This document shows positions 1-10,741 of a stretch of 64,000 nt of DNA, in pieces (position 1 is the stretch's first letter; the number at the start of each line of letters is the position of its first letter). The notes under the pieces are model-generated. The model had not been told where the DNA came from. It made no database searches and saw nothing but the letters and a program-made list of their open reading frames with translations. The stretch is from Procambarus clarkii. Lineage: Eukaryota > Arthropoda > Malacostraca > Decapoda > Cambaridae. The stretch covers positions 4,874,789 through 4,938,788 of the forward strand of contig NC_091188.1 in NCBI RefSeq assembly GCF_040958095.1, read 5' to 3'. The translations under genes and the position numbers were made by a program.

Positions 1-203
1 TATCTCTGTCTCTATCTCTCTCTGACTCTATCCCTGTCTCTGTCTCTATCTCTGTCTGTCTCTCTCTCTGTCTCTCTCTATCTCTGTCTCTCCCTCTCTC
101 TCTCTCTCTATCTGTCTCTCTGTCTCTCTCTATCTCTGTCTCTCCCTCTCTCTCTCTCTGTCTCTATCTCTGTCTCTCTGTCTCTATCTCTGTCTCTCTG
201 TCC

Positions 204-239
<36 letters not shown>

Positions 240-283
240 ATCTCTGTCTCTCCCTCCCTCCCTCGCTCTCGCTCTCTCTCTCT
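1..283. repeat. Imperfect (TC)n / TCTCTG-TCTCTA pyrimidine tract
   Basis: Almost pure pyrimidine on the + strand, built from TCTCTG, TCTCTA and CCTC steps. It is cut by the left edge of the window. No coding or element signal is visible. Confidence 0.9.
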
Positions 284-1258
284 GCGTCCTTATTCTTCCA
301 GTAGCCGAGGACGTGGAAAAATGTCCTCGAGAGTCATGTCGAACTGATTGACATTTAAGAGTTCTCCACCAATTTACTGGCGAAATCCCGAGGTGACGAC
401 GGAAGATGAGGAGGGGTGAAAGTCTTAGTCAAACCGAAAGAGAAATGTAGGAAGTGATGAATAGGACGAAGGAAGAAAGATAAAAGAATGGACGCAGTGT
501 GGATAGAAGCAGCTGTGGGAGACAGGTAGAATGTAGAAGCCGATATGAATGAATAGGCAAACAAGGAAAGATTTATATATTTGTATATTAGAATGTCTAA
601 TCGAGGATGGGGAATAGACGCTTGGGGTGGGGTAACATCACCCAGTTTTTAACAGTGATTGTTGTTGGGTGTATGCCAAACACATACATAGCATGCAGCG
701 ATTTGGAGAAAGTCATACAGACTGAGCCAGACAGAAACAGAGACCGCAGCGACCCGGGCACCGCTGGGGTACCCAATCTAGAATGGGATGAAGAGAGGGG
801 GGGGGGGAAAGGGTGGCAAGATAGGCGAAGAGACCCAGGTCTTGCTGGGTTACCCTTTCTAGCTATTTAATATATTATTTCTGTTTGTCCCATAACCTTT
901 CATTTAACTATATTTCCATAAAAAAGGTTACTTGCCACGCCTTTTATACAGAAAGCCTCAGATAATGGAAGGGATTTAACTGATCACAACTTTTAAAAGA
1001 TCATCCCTTTAACCTATCTCCATAATGGCATTTAAAACACGGATAATTCATGTTCCAGTGATGTTGATTTATGCTTAAAGCTGGAGATGAACTCTCTTTA
1101 TTGTAATAATTTATTTTAACTAATTATTATAAATTCCGATAATGGGTTTTATTAGTAATTTAATATTGTTTTGTTTTTACTAAAGTTTTTACTCGTCGCT
1201 TGTTTGTCATTGTCATCGTCGTTGATTTTATTGTCTACGTCGTCGTCATAGTCTTTTT
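284..1258. other. Low-copy DNA, nothing recognised
   Basis: Mixed AT-rich sequence with a short poly-G run near 800. Two short open frames (minus 355-564, plus 607-870) have no recognisable domain and compositions typical of chance frames. No RNA gene or repeat family seen elsewhere in the window is visible. Confidence 0.5.
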
Positions 1259-1261
1259 CAG

Positions 1262-1705
1262 GACGTGTTCCCATAACGCAGTGTTCTAAATTAGGTCGTA
1301 CACCCATAACGCAGTGTTCTAAATTAGGTCGTACACCCATAACGCAGTGTTCAAAATTAGGTCGTACACCCATAACGCAGTGTTCTAAATTAGGTCGTAC
1401 ACCCATAATGCAGTGTTCTAAATTAGGTCGTACACCCATAACGCAGTGTTCTAAATTAGGTCGTACACCCATAATGCAGTGTTCTAAATTAGGACGTACA
1501 CCCATAATGCAGTGTTCTAAATTAGGTCGTACACCCATAACGCAGTGTTCTAAATTAGGTCGTACACCCATAACGCAGTGTTCTAAATTAGGTCGTACAC
1601 CCATAATGCAGTGTTCAAAATTTGGTCGTACACCCATAATGCAGTGTTCTAAATTAGGTCGTACACCCATAATGCAGTGTTCAAAATTAGGTCGTACACC
1701 CATAA
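1262..1705. repeat. 33-bp minisatellite, about 13 units
   Basis: Thirteen near-identical 33-bp units plus a degenerate unit at the left edge. Units differ at a few sites: AACGCAG/AATGCAG, TTCTAAA/TTCAAAA and GGTCG/GGACG. Because 33 is divisible by three, both strands stay open. The minus frame (1152-1703, 183 codons) reads MGVRPNLEHC(V/I) repeated and ends in an acidic unique tail rich in D, N and K. The plus frame (1408-1809) reads QCSKLGRTPI repeated. I treat both frames as by-products of the array. A real repeat protein cannot be excluded from sequence alone. Confidence 0.93.
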
Positions 1706-1922
1706 CTCGACTGATCTATTTAAATAAAATTGAGCCGCCCCTTTTTATTGTCCTTTTTTTTAATTGCCGCTTTTTAATTTATATGTTTTCTCTCTCACTG
1801 TATTCTTAATTTTAAATAATTGTCTTTAACTCATTGATCTTTCAATTCATTTAATATTTTATTCTCCATACGGCTGCATATTGGCTTATTTTACTCGATA
1901 GCAACGAGGATCGGTCGGCCAC
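1706..1922. other. AT-rich spacer, nothing recognised
   Basis: AT-rich sequence between the 33-bp minisatellite and the first SINE. No feature could be supported. Confidence 0.5.
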
Positions 1923-2170
1923 GGAGCCGGTCGGCCGAGCGGACTGCACGCGGGACTTGTGAGCCTGTGGTCCTGGGTTCGATCCCAGGCGCCGGCGAGA
2001 AACAAATGGCAGAGTTTCTTTCACCCTATGCCCCTGTTACCTAGCAGTAAAATAGGTACCTGGGTGTTAGTCAGCTGTCACGGGCTGCTTCCTGGGGGTG
2101 GAGGCCTGGTCGAGGACCGGGCCGCGGGGACACTAAAAAGCCCCGAAATCATCTCAAGATAACCTCAAGA
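1923..2170 (+). mobile_element. tRNA-derived SINE (main family), full length
   Basis: The head resembles a tRNA. It has an A-box-like segment TCGGCCGAGCGG and a B box GGTTCGATCCC inside a T-arm (CCTGG stem, 7-nt loop), and it is closed by GCCGG-type acceptor pairing. The body contains ACCTAGCAGTAAAATAGGTA and GTTAGTCAGCTGTCACGGGC, then a GC-rich block GGACCGGGCCGCGGGGACAC. The tail is made of 11-mers CTCAAGATAAC rather than poly-A. Eight other copies in the window align along their whole length. The head most resembles tRNA-Thr (TGT in the anticodon position), although the anticodon stem has a mismatch. Confidence 0.93.
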
Positions 2171-2860
2171 AGGTTGGTGAGGACTAGTTCAGTTTGATCT
2201 CTGTTTGCCATTTATGATAAGTTATGCTCCAATTGGCATCTATTGCAAAGAAATTCTAAAACCTAAATTTTGTCCAGTAAGTATGTTTTTTGATTAGGTT
2301 TATACATTCTCAAGTATGTGAAATATAAAATACAAAAAGTATTTTAGTATCCCCTAGAATTTGACATTAAAGAAAAATCTTATCCTTAGAGCTTGTCAAA
2401 GGCAACGAGTATACCACTGAGAGTTTCTACATTAATCCAAGAATTTATAATGCAATACAGTTATAATTTAAGAATATTCTGTTTGGGCCAAAGGTTCACT
2501 TGTCAGTTTACAAACAGAGGATTATTGAAACTTTATCAAGCCTTCAGAGTATCGCAAATATCTAGATTAATATCCAGGTGTTTAACCAGGGGACGTTAGA
2601 GATTCATCAAGTCCTCACTATACACAAAGGCTTATAGCTGTGTTTATGATTGATTATGTGAAGGTTTTGTCCATCTGGCAGATGGTCCAGCTTGAGGAAC
2701 AGTCTTTTAAGTCCCAGAAAATTATTCCTACTCCTAAATGTTATAGTGGTATGGTTACTACTTGTAGTACAGCTAATTATTTTCGTGTAGAGTTTAGCCA
2801 ATTGCGTATATACTAACGTTGTCGATTGTGTGAATGCGAGCATTGTCTCTGCCAATCTTG
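2171..2860. other. Low-copy AT-rich DNA, nothing recognised
   Basis: Contains chance open frames on both strands (plus 2393-2599, minus 2607-2894) without a recognisable domain. The minus frame runs into the dispersed repeat at 2861, so it could be a fragment of an old mobile element, but I cannot name it. Confidence 0.4.
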
Positions 2861-2947
2861 TTGGTGTTCGCTGCTTGGTGGTCCGAGGAACCAACTTAGC
2901 TCAGACCTCATGAGATTTGACGATAATGTTTTCTGACATGTCTTCGG
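2861..2947 (+). repeat. Dispersed 87-bp repeat, copy 1
   Basis: Nearly identical to 5918-6004 in the same orientation (shared TTGGTGTTCGCTGC at the left and TCTGACATGTCTTCGG at the right). It is probably a remnant of an interspersed element of unknown class. The MITE-like element at 2958 is inserted just downstream. Confidence 0.8.
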
Positions 2948-2957
2948 TCTACAGTGT

Positions 2958-3324
2958 TTAACAACCTGTCCTCTTAAAAAGAACGTCGCTTTTGGCCGCT
3001 TGCCCGTATGGCCGAATTTGGACGTAATTTGAAAATGAAAAAAAAAAATGAAAATAAATTTGGTATTTTTTTCAACAACAGTAAGTTAAGGGTCCTCTGA
3101 TAGGTTAGGTGGGCAGGAAATTCTCATAAAGTTTCAAAACGTTATGAAAAACGTTAATTTAAAGTGTCCTCTCATAACCTCTCCGCATAGGCCCGACGAC
3201 TCAAATAGAAAACGGAACAGAACGTCACTTTTGTGAGTCGATTTCATTTCAAATTACGTCCAAATTTGGCCATATCGCGCATACGGGCCAAAAGTGACGT
3301 TATTTTTAAGAGGACGGGTTGGTG
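2958..3324. mobile_element. MITE-like element with ~75-bp TIRs and 9-bp TSD (Mutator-like candidate)
   Basis: The left end AACCTGTCCTCTTAAAAA is mirrored at the right by TTTTTAAGAGGACGGGTT. The inverted similarity runs about 75 bp, including TTTGGACGTAATTTGAAA against its complement. The 9-bp direct repeat CTACAGTGT flanks it (2949-2957 and 3325-3333). Long TIRs with a 9-bp target duplication are typical of Mutator-like elements. With a ~367-bp body and no open frame it would be a non-autonomous derivative. The class call is inference. Confidence 0.75.
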
Positions 3325-3333
3325 CTACAGTGT

Positions 3334-4124
3334 GCTTGCTGCTGCAGATATTTTACGAATTTGATGAAATGGAGCAGTCAATGTTGGAGCATCAACCTAC
3401 AAGGAAGAGACAAGGAGGAAACAAACGGAATGACAATATGATGTTTCATGATCTAACAGCCCAGGAAACTTGAATTGACAGGCTCATCACCTGAACCATT
3501 CCGAATCAATGTTGTTCAACCTGTCAATGTTGATCAGCTGTCCTAAGGATATGAAACCCAGCTCTGGCGATGAATGAATTCTGTTCAAACGAGAATATGA
3601 AACTGTGCATAACAGCATCTGATAACGTTATTAAATGTAGCTTTAAACGGCGTATGTTTAAGCACATTTTCAAACAACCTTTATTCACTCTTTCCAAATG
3701 TATAATACATTTCTGCTTGTCCTCGTTGAGAGAAGGAAGCCGAGTTGGCGCAGAGATAAACTTGATAAAGAAGAACACAGTTAACTAGAAGAACTAAGCA
3801 GAAGACGGAGTCAACAGCCAGCCTAAACAAACCCGGGAGTGTAAACAGGAGGAGACCAAGCCTTTGGGCGCAAGAGAAATTTATTTTTTCTTCTTTGTTT
3901 ACCATTGTTTTGCCTTCCGCACGACAATGGGAGGGAGAGAGAGATTAGGAGGATGAGAAGGAGGAGGAGGAGAAGATGGTAATAAAGCAAGTCCCTGAGA
4001 AATGAATAACGAGAGAAAAGTCTAAGGAACAAAGGTAAGAAGAAAGAAACGGAGAAAAAAAAAAGACAGGAATAGAAAGAAGATAATGAGTTTAAAGATA
4101 TAAGATATAAAGATAAAGATATTG
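3334..4124. other. Low-copy DNA, nothing recognised
   Basis: Includes a purine-rich stretch at about 3930-4120. Overlapping short frames on both strands carry no domain. Confidence 0.45.
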
Positions 4125-4174
4125 AGATATACATTCTCTGCCTGCCTAAAGAGGCAGGCAGAGAATGTATATCT
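4125..4174. other. Perfect 23-bp-arm hairpin
   Basis: Arms 4125-4147 and 4152-4174 are exact reverse complements separated by the tetraloop AAAG. The arm begins AGATATACATTCTCTGCC. It stands alone in purine-rich DNA and no other copy was seen in the window. It could be a small-RNA precursor, a recent palindromic duplication, or an assembly or read fold-back artefact. Confidence 0.9.
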
Positions 4175-5084
4175 AGTAAGAAGAAATGAAGGATAAATGA
4201 CAAGGGTTTGGAGGAAAGGGTGATAAGGAGACGAAGAAGAAAAAAGAACCCAACCAAAATTTAATGATAAAATCCTACGAACAGATAAAGAAGGATATCG
4301 AAAATAAATTAGATATATTGCCCAAATCTCTCACAAAGATGAACGAACGAGAAAAAAAATGTTAGCACTTGGGGCGAAAGATGCAGGACTTAGAATGGAA
4401 GATCGTTGATAAACGATAGGACTAAATAGGAGATTTTGATGTACGAAATCATGGTATATAAATCATTGAGAACTTAAAGATATGTTTATGCTCGCTAAAA
4501 GAACAAAAAAACACATAAAAAAACACAAAATTCTCAGTTGAGAAAAAAAAACACTTATTGCTTGACCTAAGAAACGGATCATATATGTGTGTTAAAAGAG
4601 GAAATGTATATATAAAATATATACATTTATATATACATATAAAATATATATGTATATATAAAATATATACAATACATATAATTTCAAAAAATATAAGATA
4701 TATAAAATTTCTAAAAATACCGAGCAATGAGACAAAGAGATAATCACATAAAGGCGAATAAACACAAAATGATAAAACAACAAATATTTAGCAAGGGGGG
4801 GGGGAGATAAGAGATAAAAGTTCAAGGGAGGACAGAAGGAAGGTTTACACAAGGACAAGGAACACGGCTGTAGAATGACAAGAGGATTAACCCCCCCCCC
4901 CCTCCCCCCGAGTAAGTGGCTCTCAAACCTGAACAAAGGTTTTAAGTGCCTTGGTAGCTGCGGGAAAGCATCCAAACATTCCACCAGTGTGGACATAGGG
5001 CGACTGTGAAGACATGAAGCGACTATGAAGACATGAAGTGACTGTGTATTACTCAAGTCCTTAGTGCTAACCCTGCTCTTGGAA
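4175..5084. other. AT-rich DNA with homopolymer runs
   Basis: Contains an A/T-only irregular stretch around 4600-4700 (TATATAAAATATATAC-like), a poly-G run at about 4796-4805 and a poly-C run at about 4891-4900. No gene could be supported. Confidence 0.5.
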
Positions 5085-5636
<552 letters not shown>

Positions 5637-5638
<2 letters not shown>

Positions 5639-5917
5639 ATTTTTAATCTCAACTGAAAGTCTTGTTTTATTATCTGTAAAATCGAAACTTAGGTTTGGAT
5701 TTGAATACCATTTTTAAGGGGCGAGTGGAGGGATTCTACGCATTTTAGTGCTTAGGAAAACTTTCCAGCGTAGCTGTCAACATCATCTGTTATAGAAAGG
5801 ATCCCAATTTTTAGTCACCAGACTCTGGCAGGAACTGTGTGACCCTTTAGTCTAATCTCCCTGATCCTAATGCCCGGTGGAGCGACACGCCGCACTCTGT
5901 CAGCCTGATGCTTCATA
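5637..5917. other. Low-copy spacer, nothing recognised
   Basis: Mixed-composition sequence between the CT tract and the second 87-bp repeat copy. No supported feature. Confidence 0.45.
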
Positions 5918-6004
5918 TTGGTGTTCGCTGCCTGGTGGGCCGAGGAACCAGCTTAGCTCAGACCTCATGGGATTTGACGATAATGTTTTCTGACATGTCT
6001 TCGG
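5918..6004 (+). repeat. Dispersed 87-bp repeat, copy 2
   Basis: Aligns almost base for base with 2861-2947. The sequence beyond its right end is unrelated to the DNA beyond copy 1. Confidence 0.8.
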
Positions 6005-6531
6005 GGTCCATTGAACATGCAAACAAGTGAATGATACTGTCAAGATGGTACTTTCAAAGCCTGTACGTGGTTCGCTAGACTGAAGGTGTCTTAAGAAATC
6101 GTAAAATGGTCGTACCTCTTTGTCTTCGTTCAGGTCTCGCATCAGGATGGGGTTTTGACAATGGGTTTTGATACAATAAGTGGTCTTAAATGCTCAGTGT
6201 TTACCATCTTACTTCAGTCGGGTCATACTCGGGAGAATTTGTTTCTGGGTCTTCAGTTCTAGCCAAATGTAGGTCAATTTTTAATGGGTGGGAAGATTTA
6301 TTTCCAAAAATATCAGAAGCACCGTTGTATTAGAAGCAAACAATAACTTCTCCTTGTAGAGTGTCACTTTTGTACCATTTACAACGTTGTAATTTGTCCA
6401 CAAGTTACTCCAGACAATCGAGGAAGGTCTCGACAAACAGTTACATGTAATCTTCATCTAGAAACAGTCTTAAGTTTCCCAAGTTTAGTAAATAAACACA
6501 AGGCTTGAAGAATCACTAAGTAAGCTGAACG

Positions 6532-6533
<2 letters not shown>
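6005..6533. other. Low-copy DNA, nothing recognised
   Basis: No element or gene recognised. The minus frame 5900-6142 overlaps the dispersed repeat and may belong to the same unknown element. Confidence 0.4.

Positions 6534-6605
<72 letters not shown>
6534..6605. repeat. (CT)n microsatellite
   Basis: Uninterrupted CT repeat of about 70 bp. The Arg/Glu-rich minus frames over it are artefacts. Confidence 0.97.
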
Positions 6606-6606
<1 letters not shown>

Positions 6607-7149
6607 GTATACACATCTCGCCACGAAAGGGGGAAGCAGAGGCACACACAAACTCGAAATTTGTTTCCAATAGCCACTCTAAAGTTTGTTGGCAATCTCC
6701 TCCCAGTCTATGAGAAACTAGCTGCAATGAAAATGTTTCCTCTTTACCCCTCGTTTGCGAACGAGCCGGCTTGGCAGAGGGAGAATTCGTCAATGTGTTG
6801 TTTTAAGAATATTTGTGTCTTTGAAGCACGTTGATGCGATGGGGCTTTGAATAATTTTGCCCAAGAGCCACATTGTGAGGGAATATGTTGTCTCCGAATA
6901 TGTTGGCCCCCCCCCCAGAGTATACTGCACTGAAACATGCTTCACTGCAAAATACTTTTTCAGGAGCATATTTTCTACAGCATATTTATGTGGCACTAAC
7001 TTCCCTGGAACATACTACACTGGAACATATACTGCCTGAAATATATGAGCATTGGCAAAGTCCTTGAACACAGAGCAAAGGATCCTACTGCTATGGAACA
7101 CCGAGAATTGGAACCAGTTGGCCTGGATCATACTTCCTTGAAACACATT
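6606..7149. other. Low-copy DNA with a degenerate short tandem repeat
   Basis: From about 6885 to 7035 a loose motif of the kind GCAT/ACTGGAACATACT recurs at irregular spacing, consistent with a decayed minisatellite. Poly-C run at about 6907. Confidence 0.4.
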
Positions 7150-7363
7150 GCCAGATAAGACATGATGTTGACCAGACCACACACTAGAAGGTGAAGGGAC
7201 GACGACGTTTCGGTCCGTCCTGGACCATTCTCAAGTCGATTGTGACTTGAGAATGGTCCAGGACGGACCGAAACGTCGTCGTCCCTTCACCTTCCAGTGT
7301 GTGGTCTGGTCAACATACTTTAGCCACGTTATTGTGACTCATCGCCAGATAAGACATGATGTT
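7150..7363. mobile_element. Snapback element (71-bp arms) with 20-bp flanking direct repeat
   Basis: Arms 7167-7237 and 7244-7314 are reverse complements with one mismatch and a 6-nt loop GATTGT. The arm core is CGTTTCGGTCCGTCCTGGAC. A unique right extension (7315-7343) follows. The 20-bp direct repeat GCCAGATAAGACATGATGTT lies at 7150-7169 and 7344-7363, as expected of a target-site duplication made by LINE-type target-primed insertion. Related copies are at 22449-22526 and 35600-35676 (one arm each) and 60993-61154 (two arms). There is no open frame, so any transcript would be an intramolecular dsRNA. Confidence 0.85.
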
Positions 7364-8420
7364 TACTCAAATGAAAAAGGGGTTCCGTCCTGGTTATTAG
7401 CGTTTTTTTTTCGTTCTAGTTATATGAGCGTTTGTTCGTCTTAGTTCTGAGGAATTTTCTAACTTGATTATATTATACTTATGGTCAGTTTTCTGGCTAT
7501 GGTCAACCAGTGTCCTCCTCTGCCCTGAGACTTCCACCGGGGCTGGCAACACCTCTCCAACTTCTTTAACCGGACCAAAAAATTATATTTTTCCCCATGA
7601 AATATTTTTCCCACCTTCGCTACCGAAGCCACCATAAAAAAAAACTCACCTCCCCCCTCTCCCTCCCCCCCCCCCAAAAAAAAAAAACCATTGAAAGGCG
7701 GAAGCGAAGAAATATCCCCCACATCTCAACCTTGGCTTCACCTTTACGTGGCCCCCCCAAAAAAAAAATTATATTTATATAATATCACCCCCCCAAAAAA
7801 AAATTGCCAACTTAAATTTTTTTTATTCCCCCTCAAGTACAAACTTGGTGTATAAATATATCGCTGTACAAACGCGGCAGAAAATTAGTTGATAAGATAT
7901 TTACCACCAGACGTGAAGACTCCCGCAGGAAACATTTTTTTTTTTTTTTTGGAGGGAGGGGGGGGGGGGGGAAGGGGCGCCGCTCCCAACCTCACTTAAT
8001 TCCAATTTTGTGTACTCGACCCGTGAATAGTGGGGGGGAGGGGGTCCCTTCCACGTTCCTTGCCGACGTCGCCGCCTGGTGCTCGGGGAGGCCACAGACG
8101 TCGGCAAGAGAGGGGGGAGGGGGGGGGGGGAGGGGGGGGGGACGACGAGGTTAACTTCATCACCTCTCGGACGTAAGTTCGAATCCTCGTCACGGCCCTT
8201 GTGGATTTGTTCATCGCCAACTTCTCTGGTCGTAGCGGTTCGCGGTCAAACTCGTCGTCTGAACTAAATAGGTCGTTGTTCCTTGCCATGTCGTAACCCA
8301 CGTAAAAAAAAAAAAAAGGCGTCTTATTATAGAAAAGTCACGGCTCGCAAATACCTACGTTTTCTGTGCATTGGACGCGATATAGGTTAGGAGGGTTGCT
8401 TGGGTTCTTACGGCTATGGA
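7364..8420. other. Low-copy DNA with poly-C/poly-A and poly-G runs
   Basis: Repeated C8-10/A8-12 runs at about 7650-7810 and a T/G run at about 7936-7971. A 12-bp inverted repeat CTTGCCGACGTC (8059-8070 and 8097-8108) sits beside a G-tract with A interruptions at 8112-8141. No gene recognised; proline-rich frames here come from the G/C runs. Confidence 0.6.
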
Positions 8421-8754
8421 GCCAGATTCACGAAAGCACTTACGCAAGCACTTACGAACGTGTACATCTTTCCTCAATCTTTGACGGCTTTGGTTACATT
8501 TATTAAACAGTTTACAAGCATGACAACTTGCCAATCAACTGTTGTTATTGTTATAAACAGCCTCCTGGTGCTTCGGAGCTCATTAACTGTTTGATAATTG
8601 AAAACAAAGCCTCCAAAGATTGAGAAAAGATGTACAGGTTCGTAAGTGCTTGCGTATATACAGGTTCGTAAGTGCTTGCGTATGTACAGGTTCGTAAGTG
8701 CTTGCATATATACAGGTTAGTAAGTGCTTGCGTAAGTGCTTTCGTGAATCTGGC
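8421..8754. mobile_element. TIR element (MITE-like) with an expanded right terminus
   Basis: The left end GCCAGATTCACGAAAGCACT and the right end AGTGCTTTCGTGAATCTGGC are exact complements. Inverted similarity continues about 75 bp inward to CTTTGACGGCTTTG / CAAAGCCTCCAAAG. The right terminus contains about four extra copies of a 26-bp block with core TTCGTAAGTGCTTGCG (about 8635-8738) that the left lacks. There is no coding capacity. This looks like an abundant non-autonomous DNA transposon; the superfamily is not determined. Confidence 0.85.
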
Positions 8755-9005
8755 CTGTAGTTAGGCCAAAAGGTATAGATTTTTCGGAGCCAGACGCTTA
8801 GTGCAAGTCTCACACACAACTTTGCAGGGTGAAGGGTCTGGGGTGTGTGAAGGTTGGCCGTGGTTAGCCCTATTGATCGTATCAAGAGGGGGAGGAGGGG
8901 GGGGGGGTGGACCCCACAGTGACCCCCCCCAACCCTTCCCCAATATTATTGGTGAAAGGGAGTTGGTCGAGTCCCTACATTTCTTCCCTCGAACGCGATA
9001 AAAGG
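8755..9005. other. Low-copy spacer
   Basis: Holds a G-run at about 8894-8906 and a C-run at about 8924. Nothing else is recognised. Confidence 0.4.
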
Positions 9006-9443
9006 GAATTCAGTTCTACATTTTCTGTGACAAAGAGATAGAAGGGAGAGGGAGAGGGGGAATATAGAGCTGATGGAGAGGTGTGTAAGGGGGAAAAGAG
9101 GGGGAATGTTGGGGGGAAGGTAGAGAATGGTGGAGAAGGAGGGGGGAGGGGGAGATAGAGAGAGATGGTGGAGAAGAAAGCAGAGTGGAGGAGAGGAGAG
9201 GAGAGGAGAGGAGAGGAGAGGAGAGAACAGGGGAGGAACTTAAGGTAGGAGAGATGGGGCTCCAATTTTCTCCCCATCATCCCTCCCCTCTTGAGGTATA
9301 GAGGAGAGAAAATAGAGGAGAGGGAATAGGGGTAGGAGAGATGACAGAGGGGGAGATAAGATGGGATTGAGAGAGAGAGAGAGAGACAGGCAGACAGAGA
9401 AAGAGAGAGAGAGAAGGGGGGTGGGGGAGAGAGAGGCTGTCAG
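9006..9443. repeat. Purine-rich (GA/GGGA) tract with GAGGA pentamers
   Basis: Strong A/G bias on the + strand, including a regular GAGGA/GGAGA pentamer array at about 9188-9225 and (GA)n at 9371-9420. The minus frame of Ser/Leu/Pro is an artefact of this. Confidence 0.85.
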
Positions 9444-10741
9444 GAGGTGTCAGCATGTCGTCAGCAGCCTATGGAGGGGTGGAATGCCCCTGTGTTGTCC
9501 CGGGCAGGGGTGAGATACGGGGGGATCTCTCATGGTCGAGTGTCGTATGTTACAGGAAGGGTGCATCACCCTTAAGACCACCCCGCCAGAGACGGTCCCA
9601 CCGCCAGAACAGAGATGGCGAACCTCCCTCACAGGGGAGAGTGAGGGAGGAAGAGGAAGGGAAAGAAGGAAGGAAGAAAGGAAGGAAGAGGGGGAGATGA
9701 AGAAAGGAGGGGAAGAGAAAGAGAGGGAAAAGAGAGAGGGAAGACAAAAAGAGGGAAGGATGAATGACTCTGGAAACCAACGAAGCACAAGCAAGGAAGA
9801 AAGAGATGTATGATGTATGATGTATGAGCGTATGAAATAATACACAAGGCGTTGAGGATTTATGTAGTGCGGAACGTATATTGCTTGCAACTTGCACACC
9901 TGTTAAATATACATATTATACGTAAGAAATACCTCAAAGGAAAAAATGAACTAAGCTGAACATTTTCGTCTTTCTTGGTGACGTCGTCTGAGTAAACATC
10001 TAGACAGACAGACAGACAGACAGACAGAGGCATCAGACACACCAAAAATCAAATCATGGCCAAATAGCCAAAAAAATAACTAACTTGAAGAAGAAAGTGA
10101 ATGAGAAAACAAAACAATATTAGGAAAAACTATAGAACGAAACGATACCTGAAGCAGAGAGACCAAAACCCCTCCTCAAAAAAATTAAACTTTAGGCAGT
10201 ATTTCAATATATGAACTAAAATGATACGAAGCAATTATGTACAAAGAAATAGGTGCAACCACTCACCACACCAACACCTTACATACTAACTAAAACAATA
10301 AACAACCACATTCACTCGGTCAATACCACTCAAGCAAGCAAGCAAACACATAAACAATTCCTTGGAGAGACATGACCCATTCTCACTATGTATGCTGTAT
10401 CAAACACTAATCAATGGCATTTCCAGACTGATACAATATCTGATCAATATCTGATTGTATCTAATTCCAAATACAATCGTTATCATATATCGTACAAGGG
10501 ATCCGATAGTCACTGTCTCTGGAAACGCCTATTGACTGGATTAATGCAGTTACGATTGCCAAAGGTCTGTGGTTAGACAGTCGGTCAGTCTTTCATTGAT
10601 AGAAATACATTTGTATCTTGCTTAATTTAGATCTGAGGAAGATAATACTTTGACTCTGAGTCCGGCGTGTATAAATTGTGTACGTTTCTTTGGTCAGTAG
10701 AATAGCTGCTTGTTTGGGTGGGGGCATCATCTTCTGGGTGA
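9444..10741. other. Low-copy DNA, purine-rich on the left, AT-rich on the right
   Basis: Purine-rich at about 9640-9760 and a (GACA)n microsatellite at about 10003-10028. The rest is unremarkable AT-rich DNA with no recognised gene. Confidence 0.5.
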
